From: Niallia circulans NBRC 13626
Lineage (GTDB): Bacteria > Bacillota > Bacilli > Bacillales > Cytobacillaceae
Assembly: GCF_001591585.1 (NCBI RefSeq)
Contig: NZ_BCVE01000013.1
Location: forward strand, 44,801-108,800
Direction of reading: 5' to 3'
DNA: 64,000 nt
The notes below the pieces were generated by a model that saw nothing but the letters and a program-made list of their open reading frames with translations, had not been told where the DNA came from and searched no databases. This document shows, piece by piece, positions 34,619 to 43,606 of the stretch. Each line of letters opens with the position of its first letter. Position 1 is the stretch's first letter. The position numbers and the translations under genes were made by a program.

Positions 34619-34834
34619 CTATATTACTCCGTTCTTTATTTCTCGTTAACTAGCTAAATAATGACTGTAAAAGATTTATTTATCTTTTGAAAGAAATCCA
34701 CAGTATATAGTAGTTAAGTAAAATGTGCCTATTCCATGACAAAATAGTCAAGAAATAATGCGACTTTCCTATCATACAGCGAAATAAAGAAAAATGGGAG
34801 TGAGAAGTTCTAAGAAGTTAATTTTAAGATCATT

Positions 34835-35095
34835 TTATGAAGAGTTGTTAACGATGTAAATAATAATAAAGCAAACAAGAATCAATGATCGTGTCCAGAT
34901 TACTTTTTGGCTGAGTCCCGCTCTTTTTTCTAGGAAAAAGATATAACTGTTTATGAGAGCAAACCCTAGAATAAGAGTAGGTACAGAAAAGGAGTGCTCG
35001 GAGGACAAGAGGGCATTGGCAATAACCAGAGAGATAATCAGCATGCCGATGGAACCCCAGACTAGTTCGATATACAGACTTCTTTTATTCTCCAT
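34835..35095 (-). CDS. Small three-helix membrane protein, 86 aa
   Basis: Hydrophobic segments at about 10-28, 37-55 and 66-84. AAGGAGGTG precedes the ATG. No family recognised. Divergent from the phasin-like gene. Confidence 0.65.
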   Translation of the reverse strand: MENKRSLYIELVWGSIGMLIISLVIANALLSSEHSFSVPTLILGFALINSYIFFLEKRAGLSQKVIWTRSLILVCFIIIYIVNNSS

Positions 35096-35291
35096 AATTT
35101 TGACACCTCCTTATGAAAAAGTCACCATTATTTACATTATTAAGCATATCATAAGTATGTTGGTACAAAGAAAGAAATTACACTCGAATGATTTGACTTT
35201 GAGTCATATTTGCATTACTTTAATGACAAATAGAAAAGTAGTCACTGGGAAAATGAAGCATGCTAGAAAAATATAAGGAGGTTTTTTGAGG

Positions 35292-35591
35292 ATGAGAACA
35301 ACAATTGAAAAAGCACTTTCCTTAGGTTTAGGTTTAGCGATTGCAGGTAAAGAACAAGTAGAAAAAACAGTTGAAGAATTAGTGAAAAAAGGAGAGGTAA
35401 GCAAAAATGAATCAAAAGATTTAATCAATCATTTGATTCAAAAGGGAGAGGAAATGAAAGGTCAGCTTGAAGCAGTAGCAAAAGAAAAGGTAAATGCTGC
35501 TTATGGAGAATTAAAGCTGGCTACTTTAGAGGATGTAAAGAAATTAGAAAAAAGAATAGAGGCATTAGAAAGAAAAAATCTCGACGAATAA
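35292..35591 (+). CDS. Phasin / PHA-regulator-like coiled-coil protein
   Basis: About 99 aa, helical: an N-terminal SLGLGLAIAGKEQVEKTVEEL, then GEVSKNESKDLINHLIQKGEE and a C-terminal coiled coil (KKLEKRIEALERKN). This is the pattern of small 'phasin family' proteins of bacilli, which often precede an AarF-type kinase. AAGGAGG at 35275 allows either TTG 35286 or ATG 35292; I take the ATG. The aarF-like gene starts 13 bases later and is surely co-transcribed. Confidence 0.75.
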   Translation: MRTTIEKALSLGLGLAIAGKEQVEKTVEELVKKGEVSKNESKDLINHLIQKGEEMKGQLEAVAKEKVNAAYGELKLATLEDVKKLEKRIEALERKNLDE

Positions 35592-35604
35592 AGTAGGTTT
35601 GTAA

Positions 35605-37263
35605 ATGGGTGTAAGTAAACGTATTAGACAGATGAAAAGATATCGCAAAATAACGTCTATTCTCGCTCGTAACGGAATAGGCTTTTTTTCCAATAAGATC
35701 GGATTGGAGGAGAAGTTTTTCTTTCATAAAGAACATCCTCCTAAAAGCACTGGAAGACGTATCCGCTTAATACTCGAAGAACTTGGAACTACTTTTATTA
35801 AACTTGGGCAGATTGCCAGTACCCGTCCTGACATAATTCCGCCAGAAATAATTAATGAATTAAAAGAACTGCAAGACCAAGTACCTCCCTTTACATATGG
35901 AGAAGCCGTTCAGATTTTAGAAGAAGAATTAGGTGATTCTGTCGATCATCTGTTCAAACATTTTTCTGAAACTCCATTGGCGGCAGCATCCATTGGGCAA
36001 GTGCATAAAGCAATCCTTAAAGACGGGACGCAGGTTGCTGTCAAAATACAACGTCCTAATATTCATGCTATCATCGAAACAGACTTAGAAATTATCGCCG
36101 ATTTGGCCCGAATCGCGGAGAATACATGGGGTTGGGCAAAGCAGTATGGCCTTCGCGAAATTGTTGATGAACTTGCAAAAGGTCTGCTGATTGAATTAGA
36201 CTATGGAATCGAAGCCAGAAATATGGAGCGTTTTCTAGAGCAGAATAAATCGATAGGATATGTTGTCATCCCGTCAGTTTACTGGGATTATTCCACAAAA
36301 AAGGTATTGACGATGGATTATATAGAGGGAATAAAGCTATCTGACCATAAGCGATTAGATGAAGCTGGAATTGATCGCGAACTGCTTGCAGAAAGATTAG
36401 CCTATACGATTTTCTATCAAATTCTAGAGGTTGGTCATTTTCATGCCGATCCTCATCCGGGAAATGTACTTGCCCTACAGGATGGGCGCATCGTTTTATT
36501 AGATTTTGGGATGGTAGGCCAGCTTTCTTCTTATACGAAAAAGAGTTTTGCTTCCTTCGTTGTGGCTCTTCGTAATAAAAGCACGAAAGGAATCATTCGC
36601 GCGATTTCTGATTTAGGCATGATTCCCGAAAATGTTGATATAAAAAAATTAACAGCTGATGTGGAAGAGTTACGCGATAAATATTATAATATTCCGCTGA
36701 AAGACGTAAGTGTGGGTGAAGCAATTAATGATTTATTTATCATTGCCTTCCGTCATAACATAAGAATTCCTTCCGAATTAACCCTTTTAGGAAAGGCGCT
36801 TATGACGATGGAGGGAGTTGTTGTAGCACTTGATCCTACTTTTAGTGTATTTGATGTGGCGGAGCCATTTGGAAGAAAGCTATTTCTTGATAAGCTCAAG
36901 CCGTGGAAAATAGTGAAAAATATAGTAGAGGAAATACCAGAATACTTTGCTTCATTAAAAGATATTCCGATTACCGCCAAACAGTTAATGGGAATTCTTC
37001 GTAAGGGAAAAGTGCAGGTGGAATTTACCTCCCCACAGTTAGATTTATTAATCAAAAAAATTGATCGATTCAGTAATCAAATCGCGTTTAGTATTGTGCT
37101 GCTGGCATTGAGTATCGTGATGGTCGGTCTCATTATTGGCGTTGCACTTAGCGGAGTACAAACCGTTCTCTGGAAATTTCCAATCATTGAAATTGGCTTT
37201 TCAATCGCCATGTTGATGGTTGCTTGGCTTATTTACTCGATTTTTCGGTCAGGCAGGTTTTAG
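35605..37263 (+). CDS. AarF/UbiB (ABC1) atypical kinase
   Basis: 552 aa. The UbiB signatures are present in order: KLGQIASTRPDIIP (KxGQ), the A-rich loop PLAAASIGQVHKA, VAVKIQRP (catalytic Lys), HADPHPGNVL and LLDFGMVGQL (metal-binding Asp), and two C-terminal membrane helices (about 493-515 and 522-545). UbiB proteins have ATPase/kinase activity needed for isoprenoid lipids such as quinones. Operon with the phasin-like gene. A strong terminator follows. Confidence 0.9.
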   Translation: MGVSKRIRQMKRYRKITSILARNGIGFFSNKIGLEEKFFFHKEHPPKSTGRRIRLILEELGTTFIKLGQIASTRPDIIPPEIINELKELQDQVPPFTYGEAVQILEEELGDSVDHLFKHFSETPLAAASIGQVHKAILKDGTQVAVKIQRPNIHAIIETDLEIIADLARIAENTWGWAKQYGLREIVDELAKGLLIELDYGIEARNMERFLEQNKSIGYVVIPSVYWDYSTKKVLTMDYIEGIKLSDHKRLDEAGIDRELLAERLAYTIFYQILEVGHFHADPHPGNVLALQDGRIVLLDFGMVGQLSSYTKKSFASFVVALRNKSTKGIIRAISDLGMIPENVDIKKLTADVEELRDKYYNIPLKDVSVGEAINDLFIIAFRHNIRIPSELTLLGKALMTMEGVVVALDPTFSVFDVAEPFGRKLFLDKLKPWKIVKNIVEEIPEYFASLKDIPITAKQLMGILRKGKVQVEFTSPQLDLLIKKIDRFSNQIAFSIVLLALSIVMVGLIIGVALSGVQTVLWKFPIIEIGFSIAMLMVAWLIYSIFRSGRF

Positions 37264-37276
37264 AATAAGGAGAATG

Positions 37277-37320
37277 AAAAGTGTCAAAAACTCTCTATTC
37301 GAGTTTTTGACACTTTTTTT
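37277..37320 (+). terminator. Terminator of the aarF-like gene
   Basis: GTGTCAAAAACTC and GAGTTTTTGACAC form a perfect 13-bp stem with a 7-base loop, followed by T7. Confidence 0.93.
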
Positions 37321-37478
37321 GGTCACGCCTTTGTATGGTCTTTTCGTAAACATTGTTGCTTTTTTAGATATTAAGGGTTAAATGTGTTTAAAAAACTTAT
37401 GGAATATTATCCCTTCCCGCTTTGTTGTGTTAGAATAAGAATGTATGTTCGATTGTGAAAAAGGGGGATAACTTTAAG

Positions 37479-38054
37479 ATGTTAAAGAATAGAGAAGATA
37501 TAATAAAGCTAATCCAAAGCGATGAAAAAATGATGGAGATTATAAAGGTTGCGAGTTCATTGAATTTGCCTGATTGGTGGATATGTGCTGGATTTGTACG
37601 TTCAAAAATCTGGGACACATTGCACGGGTTTAAGGAAAGAACTGAGACTCCAGACGTAGATGTTATTTATTTTGATAACGCAAAAATTGATGAGAATTTT
37701 GAAAAGAAATTAGAGAATAAGTTGAAAAGTATAATGCCTAATATACCTTGGTCTGTTAAAAATGAAGCAAGAATGCACGTCATTAATAATCTTCCTCCTT
37801 ATTCTTCTTCGGAAGATGCTATTTCAAAGTTTCCAGAAACTGCAACTGCTCTCGGAGTAAAGATAGACAAGGATAATAAACTGGTTCTTACTTCTCCTTG
37901 TGGAACTGATGATGTCATTAATTTAGAACTGAAACCGACTCCCTATTTTATTGAAATAAAAGAACTTGCTGCAATTTACGAGGAGCGAATTATAAAAAAG
38001 AATTGGAAGGCTATTTGGCATAAAATTAAAGTCCAACACATATTAAAAAACTAA
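37479..38054 (+). CDS. Nucleotidyltransferase-fold protein (DUF925 type)
   Basis: 191 aa. WICAGFVRSKIWDTLHGF and the acidic pair in TPDVDVIYFD match the nucleotidyltransferase-like family COG3575 (DUF925). The substrate is unknown. The ATG at 37479 follows AAAGGGGGA; the GTG at 37455 has no site. Single gene. Confidence 0.8.
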   Translation: MLKNREDIIKLIQSDEKMMEIIKVASSLNLPDWWICAGFVRSKIWDTLHGFKERTETPDVDVIYFDNAKIDENFEKKLENKLKSIMPNIPWSVKNEARMHVINNLPPYSSSEDAISKFPETATALGVKIDKDNKLVLTSPCGTDDVINLELKPTPYFIEIKELAAIYEERIIKKNWKAIWHKIKVQHILKN

Positions 38055-38076
38055 TTAGGAAATATGCCGTTTCATT

Positions 38077-38425
38077 TTATAGAATGGCTTTTTTATACCT
38101 AAGGTGGTGGATACCTTTTTTAACATATCCTTCTTTCCTAAGATTAATAGGCTCGTGTTTCAATGTCTTTATCAGAGCGAATTTCTTATAGGTTGTAGTA
38201 TCAGCGCATAGCAAAGAAGCTGGTTCACTATCATTCCCTATAACCGCATCTATTTCTTCCGCTCGCACTCGGCCTTGATTATAACCTGCAACTACGGTTC
38301 TGAACTACCACAACAGCAATTTTAAGGTTACTAGTCTGTCTCTTCCCCCACATTTCTTTGTTTTTCTGTCTAAGGCTTACATCCTTTTAAAGACTCGTTA
38401 AAAAGGGTTCATCACTTTCCAGCAT
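38077..38425 (-). pseudogene. Decayed IS1595-family transposase
   Basis: Reading the minus strand from about 38425: ESDEPFL then, after frame changes, SLKGCKP, KIAVVVVQNR, and an open piece GRVRAEEIDAVIGNDSEPAS-LLCADTTTYKKFA-LKHEPIN-YVKKGIHH. These follow the order of ISXO2-like DDE transposases (DETFF..S.KG, ...VAVLVA.DR, LCTD...Y..FA, KKGIYH.QHVN). At least two frameshifts, a stop, and loss of both ends mean it is dead. No terminal repeats were found. Confidence 0.72.
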
Positions 38426-38429
38426 TCCT

Positions 38430-38654
38430 TTCAAAATTTGAAATCTTTGGGGTGTGTAGCTATATCAAGTGAATTAGTATATTTTTCCAATTTTACCCTA
38501 ACCGTCACCGTCAAATCTAGTCTTTTATCGGCAGTTACGCCTAAAATTAACCGCACTTCGAATCTATTCCTGCAGTAAATAACGGAAATATTTGGATGTT
38601 TGTAGCTTCTTCTTGAAATGGTATAGATAAACAATCAACTAAAACAGGAGGAGT
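38430..38654. other. Intergenic region before the alcohol dehydrogenase gene
   Basis: No supported gene. An open minus-strand frame (38431-38634) has no ribosome binding site and no family likeness. Confidence 0.4.
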
Positions 38655-38660
38655 TTGCTG

Positions 38661-39803
38661 ATGAAGGCTGTTACATTTCAAGGAACGAAAGATGTACAAG
38701 TAAAGGAAGTGGAAAATGCGAAGCTTAAAAAAAAGGATGATATCGTCGTTCGCATTACCTCCACGGCTATTTGTGGATCTGATTTACATATTTATCAGGG
38801 GGCATTGCCGGCTGAAAAAGACTATGTCATAGGACATGAACCTATGGGAATTGTGGAAGAAGTAGGGCCTGAAGTAACAAGAGTAAAAAAAGGAGATCGT
38901 GTTGTACTACCATTTAACATTGCTTGCGGACATTGTTACTATTGCGAGCATGATATGGAAAGCCAATGTGATAATGCTAATTCCAATAAGGACATTGCAG
39001 ATACGGGAGCATATTTTGGCTTTACAGAACGGTATGGAGATTATCAAGGGGGACAAGCAGAATTGTTACGAGTTCCATACGGGAATTTTGTTCCTTTTGT
39101 TATCCCGGAGTCCTGTGAATTAGAGGATGAAGCCTTGTTATTTATGTCTGACGTCCTTCCAACGGCATATTGGAGTGTCGAAAATTCAGGCGTAAAAGAG
39201 GGCGATACGGTCGTCGTTTTAGGTTGTGGACCTGTTGGATTAATGACTCAAAAATTTGCTTGGATGAAGGGGGCAAAGCGCGTTATAGCAGTTGATAATA
39301 TTCCATATCGCTTAAACCACGCTCAAAAAATGAACCAAGTGGAAATTGTTAATTTTGATAATCATGGAGATACAGGCAACTATATAAAGGAACTGACTTC
39401 TGGTGGAGCCGATGTAGTAATCGATTGTGTAGGCATGGACGGAAAGAAAACACCTATGGAAGCAATTGGTCAAAAGTTGAAGATTCAGGGCGGAACAATC
39501 AGTGCTATCGAAATTGGTATGAATGCTGTTCGTAAGTTTGGTACCATGCATTTAACAGGTGTTTATGGATCTAAATATAATATGTTCCCATTAGGAAATA
39601 TTTTTGAACGAAATATTACAGTTAAAACAGGACAAGCACCAGTAATACACTATATGCCCATGTTATTTGATTGGATTACTACAGGAAAAATTGATCCAAC
39701 GGAAATTATTACACATCGCATTGCATTAGATGATGCGAGCAATGCTTATCAAATGTTTAATGATCACCAGGATGAAGTAATTAAAGTTGTCCTTAAACCT
39801 TAA
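38661..39803 (+). CDS. Zinc-dependent alcohol dehydrogenase (formaldehyde-dehydrogenase-like)
   Basis: 380 aa MDR enzyme. Catalytic zinc: Cys in STAICGSDLH, His in IGHEPMGIVEEVG. Structural zinc: CGHCYYCEHDMESQC. NAD site GCGPVGLMTQKFA with Asp in IAVDNIPYR. The extended length and the insert around NSNKDIADTGAYFGFTERYG are typical of the glutathione-independent formaldehyde dehydrogenase/AdhB subgroup. The ATG at 38661 lies seven bases after AGGAGGAG. Single gene with a terminator. Confidence 0.88.
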   Translation: MKAVTFQGTKDVQVKEVENAKLKKKDDIVVRITSTAICGSDLHIYQGALPAEKDYVIGHEPMGIVEEVGPEVTRVKKGDRVVLPFNIACGHCYYCEHDMESQCDNANSNKDIADTGAYFGFTERYGDYQGGQAELLRVPYGNFVPFVIPESCELEDEALLFMSDVLPTAYWSVENSGVKEGDTVVVLGCGPVGLMTQKFAWMKGAKRVIAVDNIPYRLNHAQKMNQVEIVNFDNHGDTGNYIKELTSGGADVVIDCVGMDGKKTPMEAIGQKLKIQGGTISAIEIGMNAVRKFGTMHLTGVYGSKYNMFPLGNIFERNITVKTGQAPVIHYMPMLFDWITTGKIDPTEIITHRIALDDASNAYQMFNDHQDEVIKVVLKP

Positions 39804-39810
39804 TTGTTCG

Positions 39811-39845
39811 AAAAAGCCATCGAAGGAAGATGATCGATGGCTTTT
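39811..39845 (+). terminator. Terminator of the alcohol dehydrogenase gene
   Basis: AAAGCCATCGA pairs with TCGATGGCTTT around AGGAAGATGA, followed by TC. Confidence 0.8.
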
Positions 39846-39973
39846 CACTTCTTTATCAACCCCTTCCGAACATATGGCAATTTATCGACTATTTGACGCT
39901 ATCCATATGTTTCTACTATCTAACCCTTTATAATAAAAGTGTAAACCAGCTAACACAGAGAGGGACGTTTTCG

Positions 39974-40396
39974 ATGAGAAAATACTCCAAGATGATTAAG
40001 CCTTTTGATATTATTATGGTTGTTCTCCTCTTAATCATTTCATTTGTCCCAATGGTCGTATTTGCGATGCACCAAGGGAAGGAAGAAGAAGGGAATAAAG
40101 TCATGGCAGTCATTACACAGGACGGGAAAGTCATTCGTGAAGTAGAACTAACAGGTCATACAGAAAATGAACAATTTATGATAAAAGGAAAAGGAAAACA
40201 ATATAATTTAATCGAAGTGGAAAATGAACAAATCAGAATTAAAGAAGATAATAGTCCAGACCAAATTGGCGTCAAAATGGGATGGAAAGGCATACCTGGT
40301 CAAACAATTATATGTCTGCCCCATAAAGTTTTAATCGAAATAGTAGCAGACAAACCGGAAAAGGCAGAGGAGGATGGATTGATTTTGTCGCATTAG
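39974..40396 (+). CDS. NusG domain II-containing membrane-anchored protein
   Basis: 140 aa. A basic start (RKYSKMIK) and one membrane helix (about 9-30) are followed by an extracytoplasmic beta-rich domain: VMAVITQDGKVIREVELTG, KQYNLIEVENEQIRIKEDNSPDQ, GWKGIPGQTIICLPHKVLIEI. This is the NusG_II family seen beside or inside electron-transport and flavin-transfer clusters; no function is established. ATG 39974 follows GAGAGGGACG. The frame upstream to 39830 lacks a start site. Confidence 0.8.
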   Translation: MRKYSKMIKPFDIIMVVLLLIISFVPMVVFAMHQGKEEEGNKVMAVITQDGKVIREVELTGHTENEQFMIKGKGKQYNLIEVENEQIRIKEDNSPDQIGVKMGWKGIPGQTIICLPHKVLIEIVADKPEKAEEDGLILSH

Positions 40397-40460
40397 TTAA
40401 TTGTTTTGTGTGGAAAGCGGTGTTCAATCACCGCTTTCTTTTGTTTTTGTGGTGTTTGTG

Positions 40461-40528
40461 GTTTGGCTGAAAAAGGGTGAATTTTGGCTGATAAAGAATG
40501 GAGTTTGGCTGATATCCGCAAAATTAGC
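40461..40528. repeat. 20-bp GGCTGA repeat, array B
   Basis: Three units, GGTTTGGCTGAAAAAGGG, ATTTTGGCTGATAAAGAA and AGTTTGGCTGATATCCGC, of the family at 26307-26466. It follows the NusG-II gene. Confidence 0.7.
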
Positions 40529-40582
40529 CTTTAATATACTTCCTTACAGCAAATAAAAAAAGGAAATGGTCCAAAAAATAAT

Positions 40583-40630
40583 AAAAAACCGATTCCACAC
40601 TCTGATACTCATGGAGAATCGGCTCTTTTT
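40583..40630 (-). terminator. Terminator between convergent genes
   Basis: CCGATTCC pairs with GGAGAATCGG (one bulge) and the minus transcript continues into U6; T5 follows on the plus strand. Confidence 0.75.
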
Positions 40631-40641
40631 AATAAAAATGT

Positions 40642-41430
40642 TTATTTTTCGTCGTCTTCCATAAAAGGCTTATTAACGTAATAATACATAACCCCCATAA
40701 AACCAACCCCGCCGATTAAATTCCCTATTGTTACGGGCACTAAGTTACGAATAATGGCTGGGATAGTGACAGCTGGATTTTGATCTAAAACATAAGAAAT
40801 AGAGAATGTTGCCATATTAGCAATGCTGTGTTCATAGCCTGAGATAAAAAAACAGAAAACGAATAAAATCATTACCGTTATTTTAGCGATATCTTCTTTT
40901 AAAGCCATAGGGATAAAGAATGCTAAACAAACAAGCCAGTTACATAAAATTCCTCGAAAGAAAAGTTCACTTATGGGTGCCTGCAATTTAGTTTCTGCAG
41001 CGTGAAGTAAAAAGTCATTGACACTAGGTGACTTAAACAGCCCGGTTAATAAAATGAAAACAGCAAAGAAAATTGCTCCGACTATATTTCCTGCATAGCT
41101 AGTTCCCCAAACTTTAAAGACATCGGTCCACTTGATTTTTTTTCTTAATGCAGCATAAGTATAGTAAAAGGTGTTTCCTGTAAATAAATCTCCGCCACCA
41201 TAGGCGATAAGAATAATAGCTGCGCCGAATACTAATGCAGCCATAGGATAGGCAAAAGGAGATTCCACTGCATAGAAGAAATTCCCTGTCTTAAATGCAA
41301 CAATTACTCCAAATCCAATAAACATGCTGGCGACAACGGCACGCATAAAAAAGCGAAACTTACTGCGTTTATAAATTTTTAATTTTTTTAAGGCTAATTT
41401 TTCTACTTCATAAAGAGATGCGCCTTCCAT
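40642..41430 (-). CDS. Formate/nitrite transporter (FNT) family channel
   Basis: 262 aa, six membrane helices plus two half-helices. FNT signatures: YGGGDLFTGNTFYYTYA, GYEHSIANMATFS (with the central His) and IIRNLVPVTIGNLIGG. Pentameric FNT channels move formate, nitrite or hydrosulfide. AGGAGG precedes the ATG. A perfect Fnr box about 105 bp upstream indicates anaerobic induction, as for nitrite or formate transport during anaerobic growth. Confidence 0.9.
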   Translation of the reverse strand: MEGASLYEVEKLALKKLKIYKRSKFRFFMRAVVASMFIGFGVIVAFKTGNFFYAVESPFAYPMAALVFGAAIILIAYGGGDLFTGNTFYYTYAALRKKIKWTDVFKVWGTSYAGNIVGAIFFAVFILLTGLFKSPSVNDFLLHAAETKLQAPISELFFRGILCNWLVCLAFFIPMALKEDIAKITVMILFVFCFFISGYEHSIANMATFSISYVLDQNPAVTIPAIIRNLVPVTIGNLIGGVGFMGVMYYYVNKPFMEDDEK

Positions 41431-41509
41431 ATTCCTAATCCTCCTGAAAAAAGGTTATCTTCGATTAACACTGTAGTAATGTTTCTTACTCTATTATTAT
41501 CATGTTGAT

Positions 41510-41548
41510 TTCATAAGAGGTCAATGAAATTATGTGAAAAAAATCACA
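41510..41548 (-). promoter_or_regulatory. Fnr box and -10 of the FNT gene
   Basis: TGTGAAAAAAATCACA (41533-41548) is a perfect TGTGA-N6-TCACA palindrome. TATGAA at 41515-41510 on the minus strand would be the -10, placing the box centre near -38 to -41, the usual activator position. The rest of the 400-bp gap to 41834 shows no other clear signal. Confidence 0.75.
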
Positions 41549-41834
41549 ATAATAATGTATATTCGAAATTTGTTCACATTTCTACCGAAAGTTAACGATC
41601 TTATTATAGTTCCCGAAATACTAAATTAAAAATATACATAAAATATGCAAGATTTTTCTGAAAATACTGTTAATATAAGATGATTCATGTATCGGAAAAT
41701 AGAATAAAACGCGTAATATCAGCTTGGAATAATTTGTCGAAGAATTCATGTTATATTTTCTTACAAATGTATAGACTTTATATTTATTCAATCATAAAAT
41801 AGAAGATGGAAACTAATAAGGGAGTGAAGAGCTC

Positions 41835-43322
41835 ATGACTTCAGCATATCGCATTTCAATGCTTGTAAACGATCAGCCGGGAGTTCTGGCTCGTATATCC
41901 AGTTTATTTGGAACGCATCATGTTAATATTGAAGATATCAAAACGAAAAAATATAAACGAGAAGCAACGACGAGAATACAAATTTCTAGTTCGGCAGAGG
42001 AGAAGCAAGTACAAAACCTTATCCTAGGATTACAGGGATTAATGGATGTTGTAGAGGTAGATGCAGATGCCATTCATCAATCTGCTTTTCAGCAACGACT
42101 GCTTCAACGTACAAATACTATTCAGACCCTAAGAGAGCAAAAAACACTAAGCAAGAAAGTATCTTACTGGCTAGTTGCCTGCAGCTTGTTCTTAACATTA
42201 TTCGGTACGAATATTCCTGCCTCCCTTTATTCTCTTTACCGTGTAGAATGGGGACTTACACCGGGAATGATTACCCTTGTATTTGCTATTTATGCTTTTA
42301 CGGTTATTCCAGCAATTGTGATTGCGGGGCAATTATCCGATCAGATTGGAAAAAAGAAAGTACTTATCCCGGGAATTTTCTTTTCCCTTATAGGAACATT
42401 TTGCTTCACCATAGCGAATGGTCTGGGAATGCTGCTTATTGGTCGCTTATTCCAAGGATTATCTGTTGGAATTTTAAATGGGGTAGCAGTAGCTGCTTTA
42501 ACGGAGCTTGATGAGAATAAAAATACAAAAAAGACTGCGTTAATATGTGCTCTTGCTGTTACCCTTGGGAATGCGTTCGGCCCCATTCTCTCCGGATTAC
42601 TTGGTGATTTTGCTCCAATTCCATTGAGATTATCTTATTATGTACATTTATTATTTATCATTCCCTGCTTTATCTTCCTATTTTTCTTAAATGAAAATAT
42701 TAGACCAGGTTTAAAGCCTGTTCAATTGAAGAAGCCATTTGTTCCAAAAGAGATAATGAAACCATTCTTACTAGCATCTTTTACTTCTTTTGTGGCATGG
42801 TCGATTATTAGTATGTTTATGTCGTTAATTCCATCTAATCTGTCTAGCTTTACAACTGTAAGTAGTTTAACGATATCAGGCGTAGTTGTAGCACTTGGAT
42901 TAATCGCCGCTGCTTTTAATCAAATTTTATTAAAACAATTATCACTAATGAAATTAATGACAATTGGATATGTGTTCCTTGCATTGGGTCTTATCCTTCT
43001 AGTTATTACGATTGATACGAAATCACTGACCTTATTGTTGATTTCTGCTGTATTGATTGGCGGGGGAAATGGACCAGCTTATGCAGGAAGTCTAGCACTA
43101 GTTAATGAAGTAGCTCCAAGTAAAACGAAAGGGAATATTGTATCTACTTTCTTTGTCATTACTTATCTTGGTGTGAGCCTGCCAGTTATTGGTCTTGGCT
43201 ATTTATCTCAGTCTTTTGGGGTAGCTGGGGCTGTAACGACTTATGTACTCATTATGGGAGCACTGTTAGTAGGAATTGCAGGCTTTGCGTGGAAAGAGGG
43301 AAAATCCATTTTTCCTAAATGA
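41835..43322 (+). CDS. ACT domain-MFS transporter fusion
   Basis: 495 aa. Residues 1-78 are an ACT domain very like that of the acetolactate synthase small subunit (ISMLVNDQPGVLARISSLFG, VNIEDIKTKK, GLMDVVEVDAD). A linker of about 30 residues leads to a 12-helix major facilitator domain (about 112-490) with GQLSDQIGKKKVLIPG after helix 2. ACT domains bind amino acids, so transport may be gated by one, perhaps a branched-chain amino acid. GGGAGTG precedes the ATG and the whole frame is uninterrupted. Single gene with a terminator. Confidence 0.88.
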   Translation: MTSAYRISMLVNDQPGVLARISSLFGTHHVNIEDIKTKKYKREATTRIQISSSAEEKQVQNLILGLQGLMDVVEVDADAIHQSAFQQRLLQRTNTIQTLREQKTLSKKVSYWLVACSLFLTLFGTNIPASLYSLYRVEWGLTPGMITLVFAIYAFTVIPAIVIAGQLSDQIGKKKVLIPGIFFSLIGTFCFTIANGLGMLLIGRLFQGLSVGILNGVAVAALTELDENKNTKKTALICALAVTLGNAFGPILSGLLGDFAPIPLRLSYYVHLLFIIPCFIFLFFLNENIRPGLKPVQLKKPFVPKEIMKPFLLASFTSFVAWSIISMFMSLIPSNLSSFTTVSSLTISGVVVALGLIAAAFNQILLKQLSLMKLMTIGYVFLALGLILLVITIDTKSLTLLLISAVLIGGGNGPAYAGSLALVNEVAPSKTKGNIVSTFFVITYLGVSLPVIGLGYLSQSFGVAGAVTTYVLIMGALLVGIAGFAWKEGKSIFPK

Positions 43323-43335
43323 GATGTTGTAAATT

Positions 43336-43378
43336 AAAAGGCCGGATTTACTTATAAAAAGTAAACTGGTCTTTTTTC
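43336..43378 (+). terminator. Terminator of the ACT-MFS gene
   Basis: AAAAGGCCGGATTTACTT pairs with AAGTAAACTGGTCTTTT (two mismatches), followed by Ts. Confidence 0.85.
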
Positions 43379-43475
43379 AACCCTGCCAACTAAAAGTAAA
43401 AGAATTGTAAAGAAATAAAAAAGTATTAATAATTATCTCGATATTGAATAGAATGTTGATGTAGAAGATTTGGCG

Positions 43476-43579
43476 AGGGAATCTACCTATGACATATCAT
43501 AGAAACGAATTGGAAGGCCCCGAGACAGAGACGATCTAGGAGCCTAGCTTGAAGGTTTGAATAAATAAGTAGATTCCCT
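43476..43579. other. Structured 104-base element upstream of tRNA-Gly
   Basis: AGGGAATCTAC (43476-43486) and its exact inverse GTAGATTCCCT (43569-43579) close a domain. Inside lie a 6-bp hairpin CTATGACATATCATAG (43487-43502) and the self-complementary CTAGGAGCCTAG (43536-43547); GGCCCC and GGAGCC may also pair. It matches no riboswitch or T-box core that I know. A 17-codon frame (MTYHRNELEGPETETI) lies in it without a ribosome binding site. Confidence 0.5.
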
Positions 43580-43606
43580 TAACCAATGAAAACTTTAAGC
43601 AGTAGA

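Noticed and set aside
38431..38634. 67-codon minus-strand frame
   Set aside because: No start site, no family, and it lies beyond the recognisable transposase relic.
41700..41834. T-box or amino acid riboswitch before the ACT-MFS gene
   Set aside because: No T-box core, no terminator/antiterminator pair seen upstream of the start.
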